Source: Bacteroidia bacterium | GTDB lineage: Bacteria > Bacteroidota > Bacteroidia > Bacteroidales > P3 | Assembly (NCBI GenBank): GCA_025999775.1 | Contig: BNXT01000017.1 | Coordinates: 1-15,226, forward strand | DNA length: 15,226 nucleotides | Direction of reading: 5' to 3' | Shown here: positions 8,349 to 13,591 of the stretch, piece after piece | Position numbering within the stretch: the first letter of the stretch is position 1 | Layout of the letters: each line of letters opens with the position of its first letter | Notes under the pieces: model-generated | The model's input: only the letters and a program-made list of their open reading frames with translations | Databases searched by the model: none | Told to the model about the DNA's origin: nothing | Position numbers and translations under genes: made by a program

Positions 8349-8379
8349 TTGGTTATTTCAAAAATAAATTGTACCTTTG
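8349..8379 (+). promoter_or_regulatory. Promoter of the RRM protein gene
   Basis: TTG (8349-8351), a 20-bp spacer and TACCTTTG (8372-8379). The transcript would have a leader of about 45 nt before the ATG at 8431. It is divergent from the rfbA promoter, about 25 bp away. Confidence 0.8.
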
Positions 8380-8430
8380 TCGCCGATTGATAACCAATCA
8401 CAAAAACATTATTAATTTTTTATCATTTTT

Positions 8431-8685
8431 ATGAACATGTTTGTTGCAAATCTCAACTACCGAGTTAGGGGAGAAGATTTAAAAGGAATTTTTGCGGAGT
8501 ATGGCGAAGTTACGTCGGCAAGAGTTATTATTAACCGCGAAACAGGACGTTCCAAAGGCTTTGGCTTTGTGGAAATGCCTAACGACGCAGAAGCTCAAAA
8601 AGCCATTCAAGAGCTAAACGGTGCCGAATGGGAAGGTAAGACGCTCACTGTAAAAGTGTCCGAGCCACGCGCACCTCAAAATTAA
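8431..8685 (+). CDS. RRM-domain RNA-binding protein
   Basis: The 84-residue protein is a single RNA recognition motif with almost nothing outside it. RNP2 is MFVANL at 3-8 and RNP1 is KGFGFVEM at 42-49, with the expected aromatic residues for stacking on RNA bases. Proteins of this size (often named Rbp) are common in Bacteroidota and cyanobacteria and probably act as RNA chaperones or post-transcriptional regulators; the targets here are unknown. The gene stands alone, with its own promoter, a structured 3' untranslated region (8693-8734) and an intrinsic terminator. Confidence 0.95.
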   Translation: MNMFVANLNYRVRGEDLKGIFAEYGEVTSARVIINRETGRSKGFGFVEMPNDAEAQKAIQELNGAEWEGKTLTVKVSEPRAPQN

Positions 8686-8692
8686 GAAGCTC

Positions 8693-8734
8693 AACGTCCG
8701 TAAATCAACCTTAACTAAGGTAAAGATTGACGTT
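8693..8734 (+). other. Nested stem-loop in the 3' untranslated region of the RRM gene
   Basis: Three stems nest: AACGTC/GACGTT, AATC/GATT and ACCTTA/TAAGGT around a two-base gap. It begins 7 nt after the stop codon and precedes the terminator, so it would be part of the mRNA. Confidence 0.55.
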
Positions 8735-8749
8735 ATCTTTGAAAGTTTT

Positions 8750-8781
8750 AACACCTCTGATTTTTTCAGGGGTGTTTTTTT
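8750..8781 (+). terminator. Intrinsic terminator of the RRM gene
   Basis: AACACCTCTGA pairs fully (one T-G) with TCAGGGGTGTT around a T5 loop and is followed by a run of T. Confidence 0.92.
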
Positions 8782-8808
8782 AGTTTTTTATACATTGTTC
8801 ATTGCTCA

Positions 8809-8951
8809 TTTCCCGTAGGAAAAACCTAACGGATTATTTACCAACAGCATAAAATCATAAAAAACAGGGGATTGTTGGGCAAACCTGCAAGGACAAGCTT
8901 TTGAGGCAGCCCTACGCTCAATTGTCTGAATTAGGATTTACAGGATTTTGA
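8809..8951 (+). repeat. Repeat block: small hairpin plus degenerate ATTGTCTGAA repeat
   Basis: TTTCC-CGTA-GGAAA lies at 8809-8822, followed by a CCTAACGG word. At 8919-8951 lies a degenerate copy of the ATTGTCTGAA repeat with GGATTTACAGGATT. Between them TTTTGAGGCAGCCCTACGCTCAATTG loosely resembles the GAGGCGCTAC repeat end. Several ATTGTTCATTATTCATT words follow to 9000. No gene is seen between 8690 and 9080. Confidence 0.6.
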
Positions 8952-9020
8952 TTGTACTTTACATTGTTCATTATTCATTATTAATTGTTCATTGTTTGCG
9001 TGTAATTAGAAAATTTTATG

Positions 9021-9028
9021 TAAATTTG
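9021..9028 (+). promoter_or_regulatory. -7 box for the ydfG-like gene
   Basis: TAAATTTG lies 55 nt before the ATG. The nearest TTG (8996-8998) is at 22-bp spacing, slightly long. Confidence 0.55.
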
Positions 9029-9082
9029 CGTATTGTAATTTAGTTAATACAAACTATCTATAGTAAAAAAAACATACTATTT

Positions 9083-9844
9083 ATGACAAAAACAGCGCTT
9101 ATTACAGGAAGTACGTCAGGGATTGGCAGAGCCACTGCCGAGCGATTTGCTCAAGCTCAGTACAAACTTATTTTGACCGGTCGTCGTAAGGATTTATTGA
9201 CAGCATTAGCCGACAGTCTGAAAGTAAAGTATCATATTGACGTCTTGCCACTGTGTTTTGATGTCCGCTATAGCGATGCCGTTAAGCACAATTTAGAGAC
9301 CTTGCCTGCAAATTGGAAAACCATTGATATTTTGGTCAATAATGCGGGCTTAGCGGTAGGATTAGAGCCTATTCAAGACGGGGTTATTGACGATTGGGAG
9401 CGCATGTTGGACACCAATATTAAGGGGCTTCTTTACGTATCGCGTGTGATTGCCCCGTTAATGAAGGCACAAGGGTATGGACATATCATCAATATAGGGT
9501 CTATTGCCGGCAAACAGGTTTATCCCAATGGAGCGGTATATTGTGCCAGTAAACACGCTGTAGATGCGCTATCGCAAGGACTACGGTTGGATTTATTGCC
9601 TTATGGTATTCGGGTAACACAAATATGTCCGGGCGCTGTTGAAACAGAGTTCTCCATTGTGCGTTTCAAGGGTGACCAACAAAAAGCCGATACCGTTTAC
9701 AAGGGGTTTACGCCGCTCACGGGCGTCGATATCGCGGATACCATTTTTTACTGCGCTAATCTGCCCAAGCATGTAAATATTAATGATTTAATAATCATGC
9801 CAACCGCACAAGCTTCAACCTCAGTATATCATAAAGAGTTATGA
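9083..9844 (+). CDS. ydfG: NADP-dependent 3-hydroxy acid dehydrogenase, YdfG-like SDR
   Basis: The 253-residue product resembles E. coli YdfG along its length, from memory of that sequence: [39 protein letters not shown] and [18 protein letters not shown] all have close counterparts. Motifs are GSTSGIG (9-15), NNAG (86-89), Ser140, Tyr153 and Lys157. YdfG oxidises L-serine, L-allo-threonine and other 3-hydroxy acids and also reduces malonic semialdehyde, so a role in amino acid or pyrimidine-breakdown products is likely. The gene has its own -7 box; the exported protein gene begins 56 nt downstream and may be cotranscribed. Confidence 0.92.
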   Translation: MTKTALITGSTSGIGRATAERFAQAQYKLILTGRRKDLLTALADSLKVKYHIDVLPLCFDVRYSDAVKHNLETLPANWKTIDILVNNAGLAVGLEPIQDGVIDDWERMLDTNIKGLLYVSRVIAPLMKAQGYGHIINIGSIAGKQVYPNGAVYCASKHAVDALSQGLRLDLLPYGIRVTQICPGAVETEFSIVRFKGDQQKADTVYKGFTPLTGVDIADTIFYCANLPKHVNINDLIIMPTAQASTSVYHKEL

Positions 9845-9900
9845 TGATTTAAGAGATAAAATAATTTCAATATACACAAAAACACATTATCCTTTACAGA

Positions 9901-10764
9901 ATGAATACCGTCCGCAAGATGATCCCCGCTATAGTTGTACGTGCATGCCTCGTTGTATGGCTATTGTGTATGTATCTACCCTTCGTACATGCGCAAGACA
10001 GTGACGAAGTCCCTTTTAAGGCTTTCGGATTCAGCATCGGAAGCGGGTTTTTTAAAGCGAATAACTACGTTGCGAACTACTACAACGGATCGGAACGCAA
10101 TCCGAACAAGATGAGCTACATTCTCACTAATCGCTACAGGCTTGACGAGATCAAACAAGCTTTAGACGGAAAAGATTTTGCGCTCTATGAGCTATCCCAA
10201 AATATGCGCTACAAGCTCGCTACGCCGGTGTCGTTAAAGTTTTTTCTCAATCTCACATCGTCCCGCTCGCTGTTCCTTGAGATTCATCAAATTGCATTAG
10301 CCGCTGTAGGTGTTTTTAGTATTGAAATTGATTCCGTTACCTTCACGTCCGAACCGGCATTACGTATGTGTAATATCTGGGGTGTGGAAACGCGCACCAT
10401 GTTGGACGCAGGGTATCGGTGGACATCTGAAACAAACTATCCCTTACTACAATGGTTTCATGAGATAGGGTTTAACATGACCAACACCAAGGTTAAGGAC
10501 AACCGAATCCAAATCGGAAGCTTTGAAGAGAGTTTGATAGACCGAGGCGCCTACATACCGGGGCAAGGCTTATATGATCCTCTTCAAGAAAGCGTTTTCG
10601 GCATTGGTATCTTTGGAAATCTTGGTTTAGAGCTAAAACTCACCAAAAATATCCATGTCGATATTGGGTTGACCGCACGTTTACAGGACATCAATCTCGG
10701 TGAATACAAGAAAATGCACGTTAATTATGGCTTTCTCTTTCGTGTAAATGTTCTGGCTTTTTAA
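9901..10764 (+). CDS. Exported beta-rich protein, probable outer-membrane beta-barrel
   Basis: I do not recognise a named family for this 287-residue protein. The N terminus has basic residues (MNTVRKM), a hydrophobic run and a cleavage-like site VHAQDS near residue 31, so it should be exported. The rest alternates polar and hydrophobic residues in many predicted strands (for example FGFSIGSGFF, EIGFNMTNTKV, GIFGNLGLELKL, HVDIGLTARL, NYGFLFRVNVLAF) and ends in Phe, as outer-membrane barrels often do. It lies 56 nt after the ydfG-like gene with no clear promoter between. Confidence 0.75.
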   Translation: MNTVRKMIPAIVVRACLVVWLLCMYLPFVHAQDSDEVPFKAFGFSIGSGFFKANNYVANYYNGSERNPNKMSYILTNRYRLDEIKQALDGKDFALYELSQNMRYKLATPVSLKFFLNLTSSRSLFLEIHQIALAAVGVFSIEIDSVTFTSEPALRMCNIWGVETRTMLDAGYRWTSETNYPLLQWFHEIGFNMTNTKVKDNRIQIGSFEESLIDRGAYIPGQGLYDPLQESVFGIGIFGNLGLELKLTKNIHVDIGLTARLQDINLGEYKKMHVNYGFLFRVNVLAF

Positions 10765-10797
10765 GCGCTTCCAGCTTGCGCAGCTTCAGGTTACATG

Positions 10798-10840
10798 TTT
10801 TTTGAGGGGCTACAGAATTGAGTGTGGAGTGTGGAGTGAA
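10798..10840 (+). repeat. Dispersed repeat end (GAGGGGCTACAGAATTGAG), forward copy
   Basis: A T run, GAGGGGCTACAGAATTGAG and GTGTGGA units lie 33 nt after the exported-protein stop codon. The inverted partner is 11506-11536. The two face each other across the phd-yoeB remnant. Confidence 0.8.
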
Positions 10841-10883
10841 AAAATAATGAACAATGAACAATGGTTGTCATATTCCTATGCGG

Positions 10884-11009
10884 TTATTCATAATGACCCT
10901 TTGTTGCATGAATAGTAACAACTTGATTGATTTCGTCAATATCATACAATAATCTATGCTTTCCGGTAATGCGTCGTGACCATTTGCCAGCCAATTTATA
11001 CTTTAAACG
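10884..11009 (-). pseudogene. C-terminal fragment of a YoeB/Txe-type mRNA interferase toxin
   Basis: In the minus-strand frame ending with TAA at 10884-10886 the translation runs RLKYKLAGKWSRRITGKH then RLLYDIDEINQVV and THATKGHYE-like residues ending GHYE. This is the conserved C-terminal part of YoeB toxins (KLAGKWSRRITGKHRLLY, then G-H-Y). About 41 codons remain, whereas complete YoeB proteins have about 84-90, so the N-terminal half is missing. Upstream the frame has no toxin likeness and overlaps the end of the antitoxin gene, which points to a deletion at the antitoxin-toxin junction. Confidence 0.8.
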
Positions 11010-11280
11010 AATCGAAGTAGTCAATTGCACTTTTGGCTGTTTCAAAAATTTTTACGTTGCTATCCTTCACATCCTGTTCCGATTTTACAACCGCAGCTTT
11101 CATTTGCTCAACGTTTAAAGGATCGGCATAAAAAGGGTCATTCGATGGACTTGGATTACCATCAGATGCTTGTAACCTAAACAACATATTGTGCCGTTTA
11201 AGAAATACCGGTTGCGTTAAAGCCATCTTAAAATACTTATCTCCACCTTGTACGAGTTCCCTTGTGCTAATTGCTATCAT
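10996..11280 (-). CDS. Antitoxin of Phd/YefM type
   Basis: The 94-residue protein starts MIAISTREL, like the N terminus of Phd/YefM antitoxins, and contains NPSPSNDPFYADPLNVEQM and FETAKSAIDYFDS, patterns seen in Bacteroidota antitoxins paired with YoeB toxins. Such antitoxins bind their promoter with the N-terminal part and cover the toxin with the C-terminal part. I chose the ATG at 11280; an upstream in-frame start at 11322 would overlap the promoter. The partner toxin is only a fragment (10884-11009), so the module is probably an orphan antitoxin, perhaps still able to neutralise a related toxin elsewhere. Confidence 0.8.
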   Translation of the reverse strand: MIAISTRELVQGGDKYFKMALTQPVFLKRHNMLFRLQASDGNPSPSNDPFYADPLNVEQMKAAVVKSEQDVKDSNVKIFETAKSAIDYFDSFKV

Positions 11281-11311
11281 AATCTTATCATTTTGCAAAC
11301 ATTTCGGAGAA

Positions 11312-11340
11312 CAAAGGTACAAAAAAAATTAAAAAAACAA
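11312..11340 (-). promoter_or_regulatory. Promoter of the phd-yoeB remnant
   Basis: On the minus strand TACCTTTG (11319-11312) is preceded at 18 bp by TTG (11340-11338). The TTG belongs to the edge of the repeat starting at 11339, so the repeat may contribute the -33 element. Confidence 0.6.
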
Positions 11341-11449
11341 TTGTCTGAATCATGATTTTCATAAGATTTTCAAGATTAACAGGATTTGAACAATGAATAA
11401 TGTAATGGATGACCGTAGGGGCGGGTTTGAAACCCGCCTCTACAATGGA
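11339..11449 (+). repeat. ATTGTCTGAA repeat with palindrome, full copy
   Basis: ATTGTCTGAATCATGATTT, then AAGATT and GGATT units, ACAATGAATAATGTAATGG and a palindrome with arm GTAGGGGCGGGTTT (11415-11443, one mismatch). The 110-bp unit is closely matched by 13278-13386. Confidence 0.85.
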
Positions 11450-11470
11450 CATGGTAAGGTCGCCGTTGCG

Positions 11471-11504
11471 ATTGTAGAGACGCGGCATGCCACGTCTCTA
11501 CAAT
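11471..11504. repeat. Palindrome with ATTGTAGAGACG arms
   Basis: ATTGTAGAGACG and CGTCTCTACAAT flank a GGCATGCC core, with one mismatched pair, 34 bp in all. Similar palindromes are common as intergenic repeats in several phyla. Confidence 0.8.
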
Positions 11505-11505
11505 C

Positions 11506-11536
11506 TATTCTATAGCGCCTCAAAAAAGATTTAACC
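11506..11536 (-). repeat. Dispersed repeat end, reverse copy
   Basis: The minus strand reads GGTTAAATC, a T run and GAGGCGCTATAGAAT. It is the inverted partner of 10798-10840 and also faces away from 12225-12270. Confidence 0.8.
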
Positions 11537-11543
11537 AAAAAAC

Positions 11544-11574
11544 TTGCATATTTGTAATTTATATATTACCTTTG
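11544..11574 (+). promoter_or_regulatory. Promoter of higBA-like operon, possibly leaderless
   Basis: TTG (11544-11546), a 20-bp spacer and TACCTTTG (11567-11574). The ATG at 11579 is only 4 nt after the -7 box, where transcription normally starts, so the mRNA may begin at or next to the start codon. Confidence 0.75.
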
Positions 11575-11578
11575 CACT

Positions 11579-11920
11579 ATGAAAGTACGAGAAGTGATAG
11601 CCTATAAAAGTTATTTTGAAGAGTTTCTACGGACACAACCGAAGAAAGTGCAGGACAAAATATTCAAAATAATAGAGATCCTCGAAATTCTTGAACGAAT
11701 ACCTGAGAAGTATTTAAAGTATATTGTTGGTACGGATGGTTTGTATGAAGCGAGGATACAACTTGGAAGCAATATTTGGAGGATATTTTGCTTCTTTGAT
11801 AGCGGAAAATTGGTGGTTCTGCTCAATGGTTTTCAAAAGAAGACGCAAAAAACGCCTGCAAACGAAATAAATAGAGCTTTGAATTTGATGAAACAATACT
11901 ATACTGATAAAAATGGATGA
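11579..11920 (+). CDS. RelE/ParE-superfamily toxin, HigB-like (Gp49-like)
   Basis: The 113-residue protein matches the phage Gp49/HigB-like branch of the RelE superfamily: a helical N-terminal part (VQDKIFKIIEILE), then KYLKYIVGTDGLYEARIQ and NIWRIFCFFDSGKLVVLLNGFQKKTQKTP, then a C-terminal helix with EINRALNLM. These proteins cleave mRNA at the ribosome. The toxin gene comes before the antitoxin gene, as in higBA loci. Its stop overlaps the next start by 8 nt (ATGGATGA). The full length suggests an active toxin. Confidence 0.9.
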   Translation: MKVREVIAYKSYFEEFLRTQPKKVQDKIFKIIEILEILERIPEKYLKYIVGTDGLYEARIQLGSNIWRIFCFFDSGKLVVLLNGFQKKTQKTPANEINRALNLMKQYYTDKNG

Positions 11921-12209
11921 CATGAACACAAAAAGTTGGAAACAGATAAAAGACGATGTCTATGGTGTTAAAGGGACATCACGACGTGATGACTTGGAAC
12001 GCGATTTTGAGAGTTTTAAGATTGGTCTCTTGCTGCGTCAAGCCAGAGAAAGCAACAATCTAACGCAGTCAGAACTCGCAAATATTGTGAATAAAAAAAG
12101 AGAATATATCTCTAAAATTGAAAACAACGGAAGTAATTTAACCCTAAAAACCCTATTTGATATTGTAGAAAAGGGGTTAAACAAACGCGTTAGAATATCC
12201 ATCGAATAA
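11913..12209 (+). CDS. Xre-family HTH antitoxin, HigA-like
   Basis: The 98-residue protein has a helix-turn-helix at about 48-90 (LLRQARESNNLTQSELANIV then KREYISKIENNGSNLTLKTL), after an N-terminal segment KGTSRRDDLERDFESF typical of antitoxins paired with Gp49-like toxins. It should neutralise the toxin and repress the operon at 11544-11574. The ATG at 11913 overlaps the toxin end; the next ATG (11922) follows the toxin stop directly and is equally possible. Confidence 0.9.
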   Translation: MDDMNTKSWKQIKDDVYGVKGTSRRDDLERDFESFKIGLLLRQARESNNLTQSELANIVNKKREYISKIENNGSNLTLKTLFDIVEKGLNKRVRISIE

Positions 12210-12224
12210 GGAAATTGATTACAT

Positions 12225-12449
12225 CTTTTTTTGAGGCGCTACAGAATTAAGTGTGGAGTGTGAGTGTGGAATGTGGTCGTTTCGACTGCGCTCAACGACC
12301 GGCAGCGCACCGCTCCCTGAGCGTAGTCGAAGGGCGGTGCGACGCACAATTGTCTGAACCATGATTTTCATAAGATTTAAAGGATTTGCAGGATTGGAAC
12401 AATGAATAATGTGGAGAAATTTCTACATTTCTCAATTCTATAGCGCCTC
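12225..12449. repeat. Repeat unit bounded by inverted GAGGCGCTAYAGAATT ends
   Basis: The left end is GAGGCGCTACAGAATTAAG (12232 onward) and the right end is CTCAATTCTATAGCGCCTC (12431-12449), an inverted repeat of about 19 bp with few mismatches. Inside are GTGTGGA units, a hairpin region (12275-12341) and a full ATTGTCTGAA repeat (12347-12411). About 225 bp and no coding capacity: it has the look of a MITE-like element. The right end overlaps the 3' end of vapC. Confidence 0.6.
12275..12341 (+). other. Region able to form two exclusive stem-loop arrangements
   Basis: Local hairpins: GGTCGTT/AACGACC (12275-12300) and CGCACCGC/GCGGTGCG (12306-12341). Alternative: TTCGACTGCGCTCA (12281-12294) pairs along 14 positions, with one G-T, with TGAGCGTAGTCGAA (12318-12331). 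Confidence 0.65.
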
Positions 12450-12839
12450 ATAATTAAGTAGCCGTAACCCATCGATCCTTTCAAAATGTTTACGATTTAA
12501 TGTCGCAAAAAGAATCTCATTTTTCAAGACGGTACCTGCAATCAAAATATCAGGAATGTCAATCATTCTATTCTTTGCTTTCAACTGTTTATATATCGTT
12601 ATTGACTGTTTTGCAGAGTCTGTATCAAAAGGCAAAACCGTTATTTTCTGAAAAAAAATATTCCAAAAATCTTGTTGCTCTCCCGAAGTACCGACATATA
12701 ATTCATATTCTGTAATTGCAGAAACAGCGAAAACAGAGTATCGATCGGTTAATCTATAAAACAACGTTGCTGATTTATCTTTTTTTCGATAATAATCAAT
12801 AAGAACGGACGTGTCCAAGCAAATTATTGTATCCTCCAT
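12438..12839 (-). CDS. vapC: PIN-domain ribonuclease toxin, VapC-like
   Basis: The 133-residue protein has the PIN acidic residues: Asp9 in LDTSVLID, Glu44 in ITEYELYVG, Asp97 in IDIPDILIAG, and the final FATLNRKHFERI block. VapC toxins cut tRNA or rRNA in a metal-dependent way. The start ATG lies 16 nt inside the end of the upstream antitoxin gene, so the pair is translationally coupled. The last codons (N-Y-E-A-L-stop) are encoded by the dispersed repeat end GAGGCGCTATAG, so the C terminus was shaped by that repeat. The catalytic core is complete and activity is plausible. Confidence 0.93.
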   Translation of the reverse strand: MEDTIICLDTSVLIDYYRKKDKSATLFYRLTDRYSVFAVSAITEYELYVGTSGEQQDFWNIFFQKITVLPFDTDSAKQSITIYKQLKAKNRMIDIPDILIAGTVLKNEILFATLNRKHFERIDGLRLLNYEAL

Positions 12840-13060
12840 GCGTTGAGATGTTCTCTGTTCTCGTTAAATTCTTTGTACTGTTGCTCGGACATAACAGGTC
12901 CTGAAAGCAAAAACTCTTGAAATTCGGAAATCTCTGCCCGCGCCTTTGCCTTTATATACTCTTGTGTAAATTCTTGTTTGATCTTTTCAATCTGATTGGC
13001 AGGTAGTTGCTTCACAAGATTAACAATTTGATCGTAACCTATATTAACAGTTAGTTGCAT
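12824..13060 (-). CDS. Small antitoxin partner of VapC
   Basis: The 78-residue protein (MQLTVNIGYDQIVNLVKQLP then a long charged helix, EKIKQEFTQEYIKAKARAE) sits directly upstream of vapC and overlaps it by 16 nt. I do not see a clear AbrB or RHH fold; the N-terminal strand MQLTVNIGY could be the DNA-binding part. Position, size and overlap make it the cognate antitoxin with good confidence, but the family name is unsure. Confidence 0.8.
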   Translation of the reverse strand: MQLTVNIGYDQIVNLVKQLPANQIEKIKQEFTQEYIKAKARAEISEFQEFLLSGPVMSEQQYKEFNENREHLNAWRIQ

Positions 13061-13085
13061 ATATGGTACTCATTTTAATTTTGCA

Positions 13086-13093
13086 CAAAGATA
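13086..13093 (-). promoter_or_regulatory. -7 box for the vapBC-like operon
   Basis: The minus strand reads TATCTTTG, 25 nt before the antitoxin ATG. The -33 element is unclear. Confidence 0.6.
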
Positions 13094-13151
13094 CAAAATA
13101 TTTTTCAAATTAGAAGTTAGAAATCAGAACTTTTTTTTAACCCCTTTTTTA

Positions 13152-13251
13152 ACTGAGTGTGGAGTGTGGAGTTCGGTCGTTTCGACTGCCAATTGTCTGA
13201 ATCAGGATTTACAAGATTTTAGGATTTGCAGGATATGGAAATAATGAACAA
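13152..13251 (+). repeat. Mosaic repeat: GTGTGGA units, TTTCGACTGC fragment, ATTGTCTGAA copy
   Basis: GAGTGTGGAGTGTGGAG, a truncated CGGTCGTTTCGACTGC and then a diverged AATTGTCTGAATCAGGATTT copy (13191-13251). The order is that of the 12225-12449 unit but with internal parts missing. Confidence 0.75.
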
Positions 13252-13277
13252 TTTTCAGAGGTCGTCATTGCGATTGT

Positions 13278-13386
13278 AATTGTCTGAACCATGATTTTCA
13301 TAAGATTACAAAGATTAACAGGATTGGAATAATGAACAATGTAATGGATGACCGTAGGGGCGGGTTTGAAACCCGCCCCTACAATG
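13278..13386 (+). repeat. ATTGTCTGAA repeat with perfect palindrome, full copy
   Basis: It matches 11339-11449 over about 110 bp. The palindrome at 13354-13382 is perfect here: 14-bp arms (GTAGGGGCGGGTTT) around a single G. It is followed by GTCATTGCGGGCTTGACCCG, another common intergenic repeat word, at about 13392-13417. Confidence 0.85.
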
Positions 13387-13453
13387 AAACACATCGTCAT
13401 TGCGGGCTTGACCCGCAATCCTCGGCTGATATAATACCTAACAATAAGGTGAA

Positions 13454-13551
13454 AGCCCTATGGGCTACAATGTGTGTATGATATGCTTATTTCTATTGAT
13501 ATGCAAGTCCTAACGGACTATTTTGCCCGTAGGGCATTCATATCAATAGAA
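13454..13551 (+). repeat. Hairpin cluster inside a 13-bp inverted repeat
   Basis: AGCCC-TAT-GGGCT (13454-13466) comes first. Then TTCTATTGATATG (13491-13503) and CATATCAATAGAA (13539-13551) form a perfect 13-bp inverted repeat. Between them lie AGTCC-TAAC-GGACT and TGCCC-GTA-GGGCA. No gene is seen between 13061 and 13712. Confidence 0.7.
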
Positions 13552-13591
13552 TATAGACGGTCTCTTCTCCACACTATTGTTCATTATTCAT

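Noticed and set aside
10927..11118. Plus-strand 63-residue frame
   Set aside because: It lies opposite the antitoxin and the YoeB fragment, whose minus-strand translation has clear family motifs.
11288..11488. Small minus-strand proteins with an NPVNLENLMKIM motif (also 13209-13418)
   Set aside because: They are translations of the dispersed repeat and its palindrome, with no start context of their own.
10798..13100. Integron-like cassette array of TA modules
   Set aside because: No integrase gene, the genes are in mixed orientation, each has its own promoter, and I saw no attC-type core sites.
11339..13400. CRISPR array from the repeated ATTGTCTGAA units
   Set aside because: Spacing is irregular, repeats are AT-rich, degenerate and separated by whole genes, and no cas genes are present.
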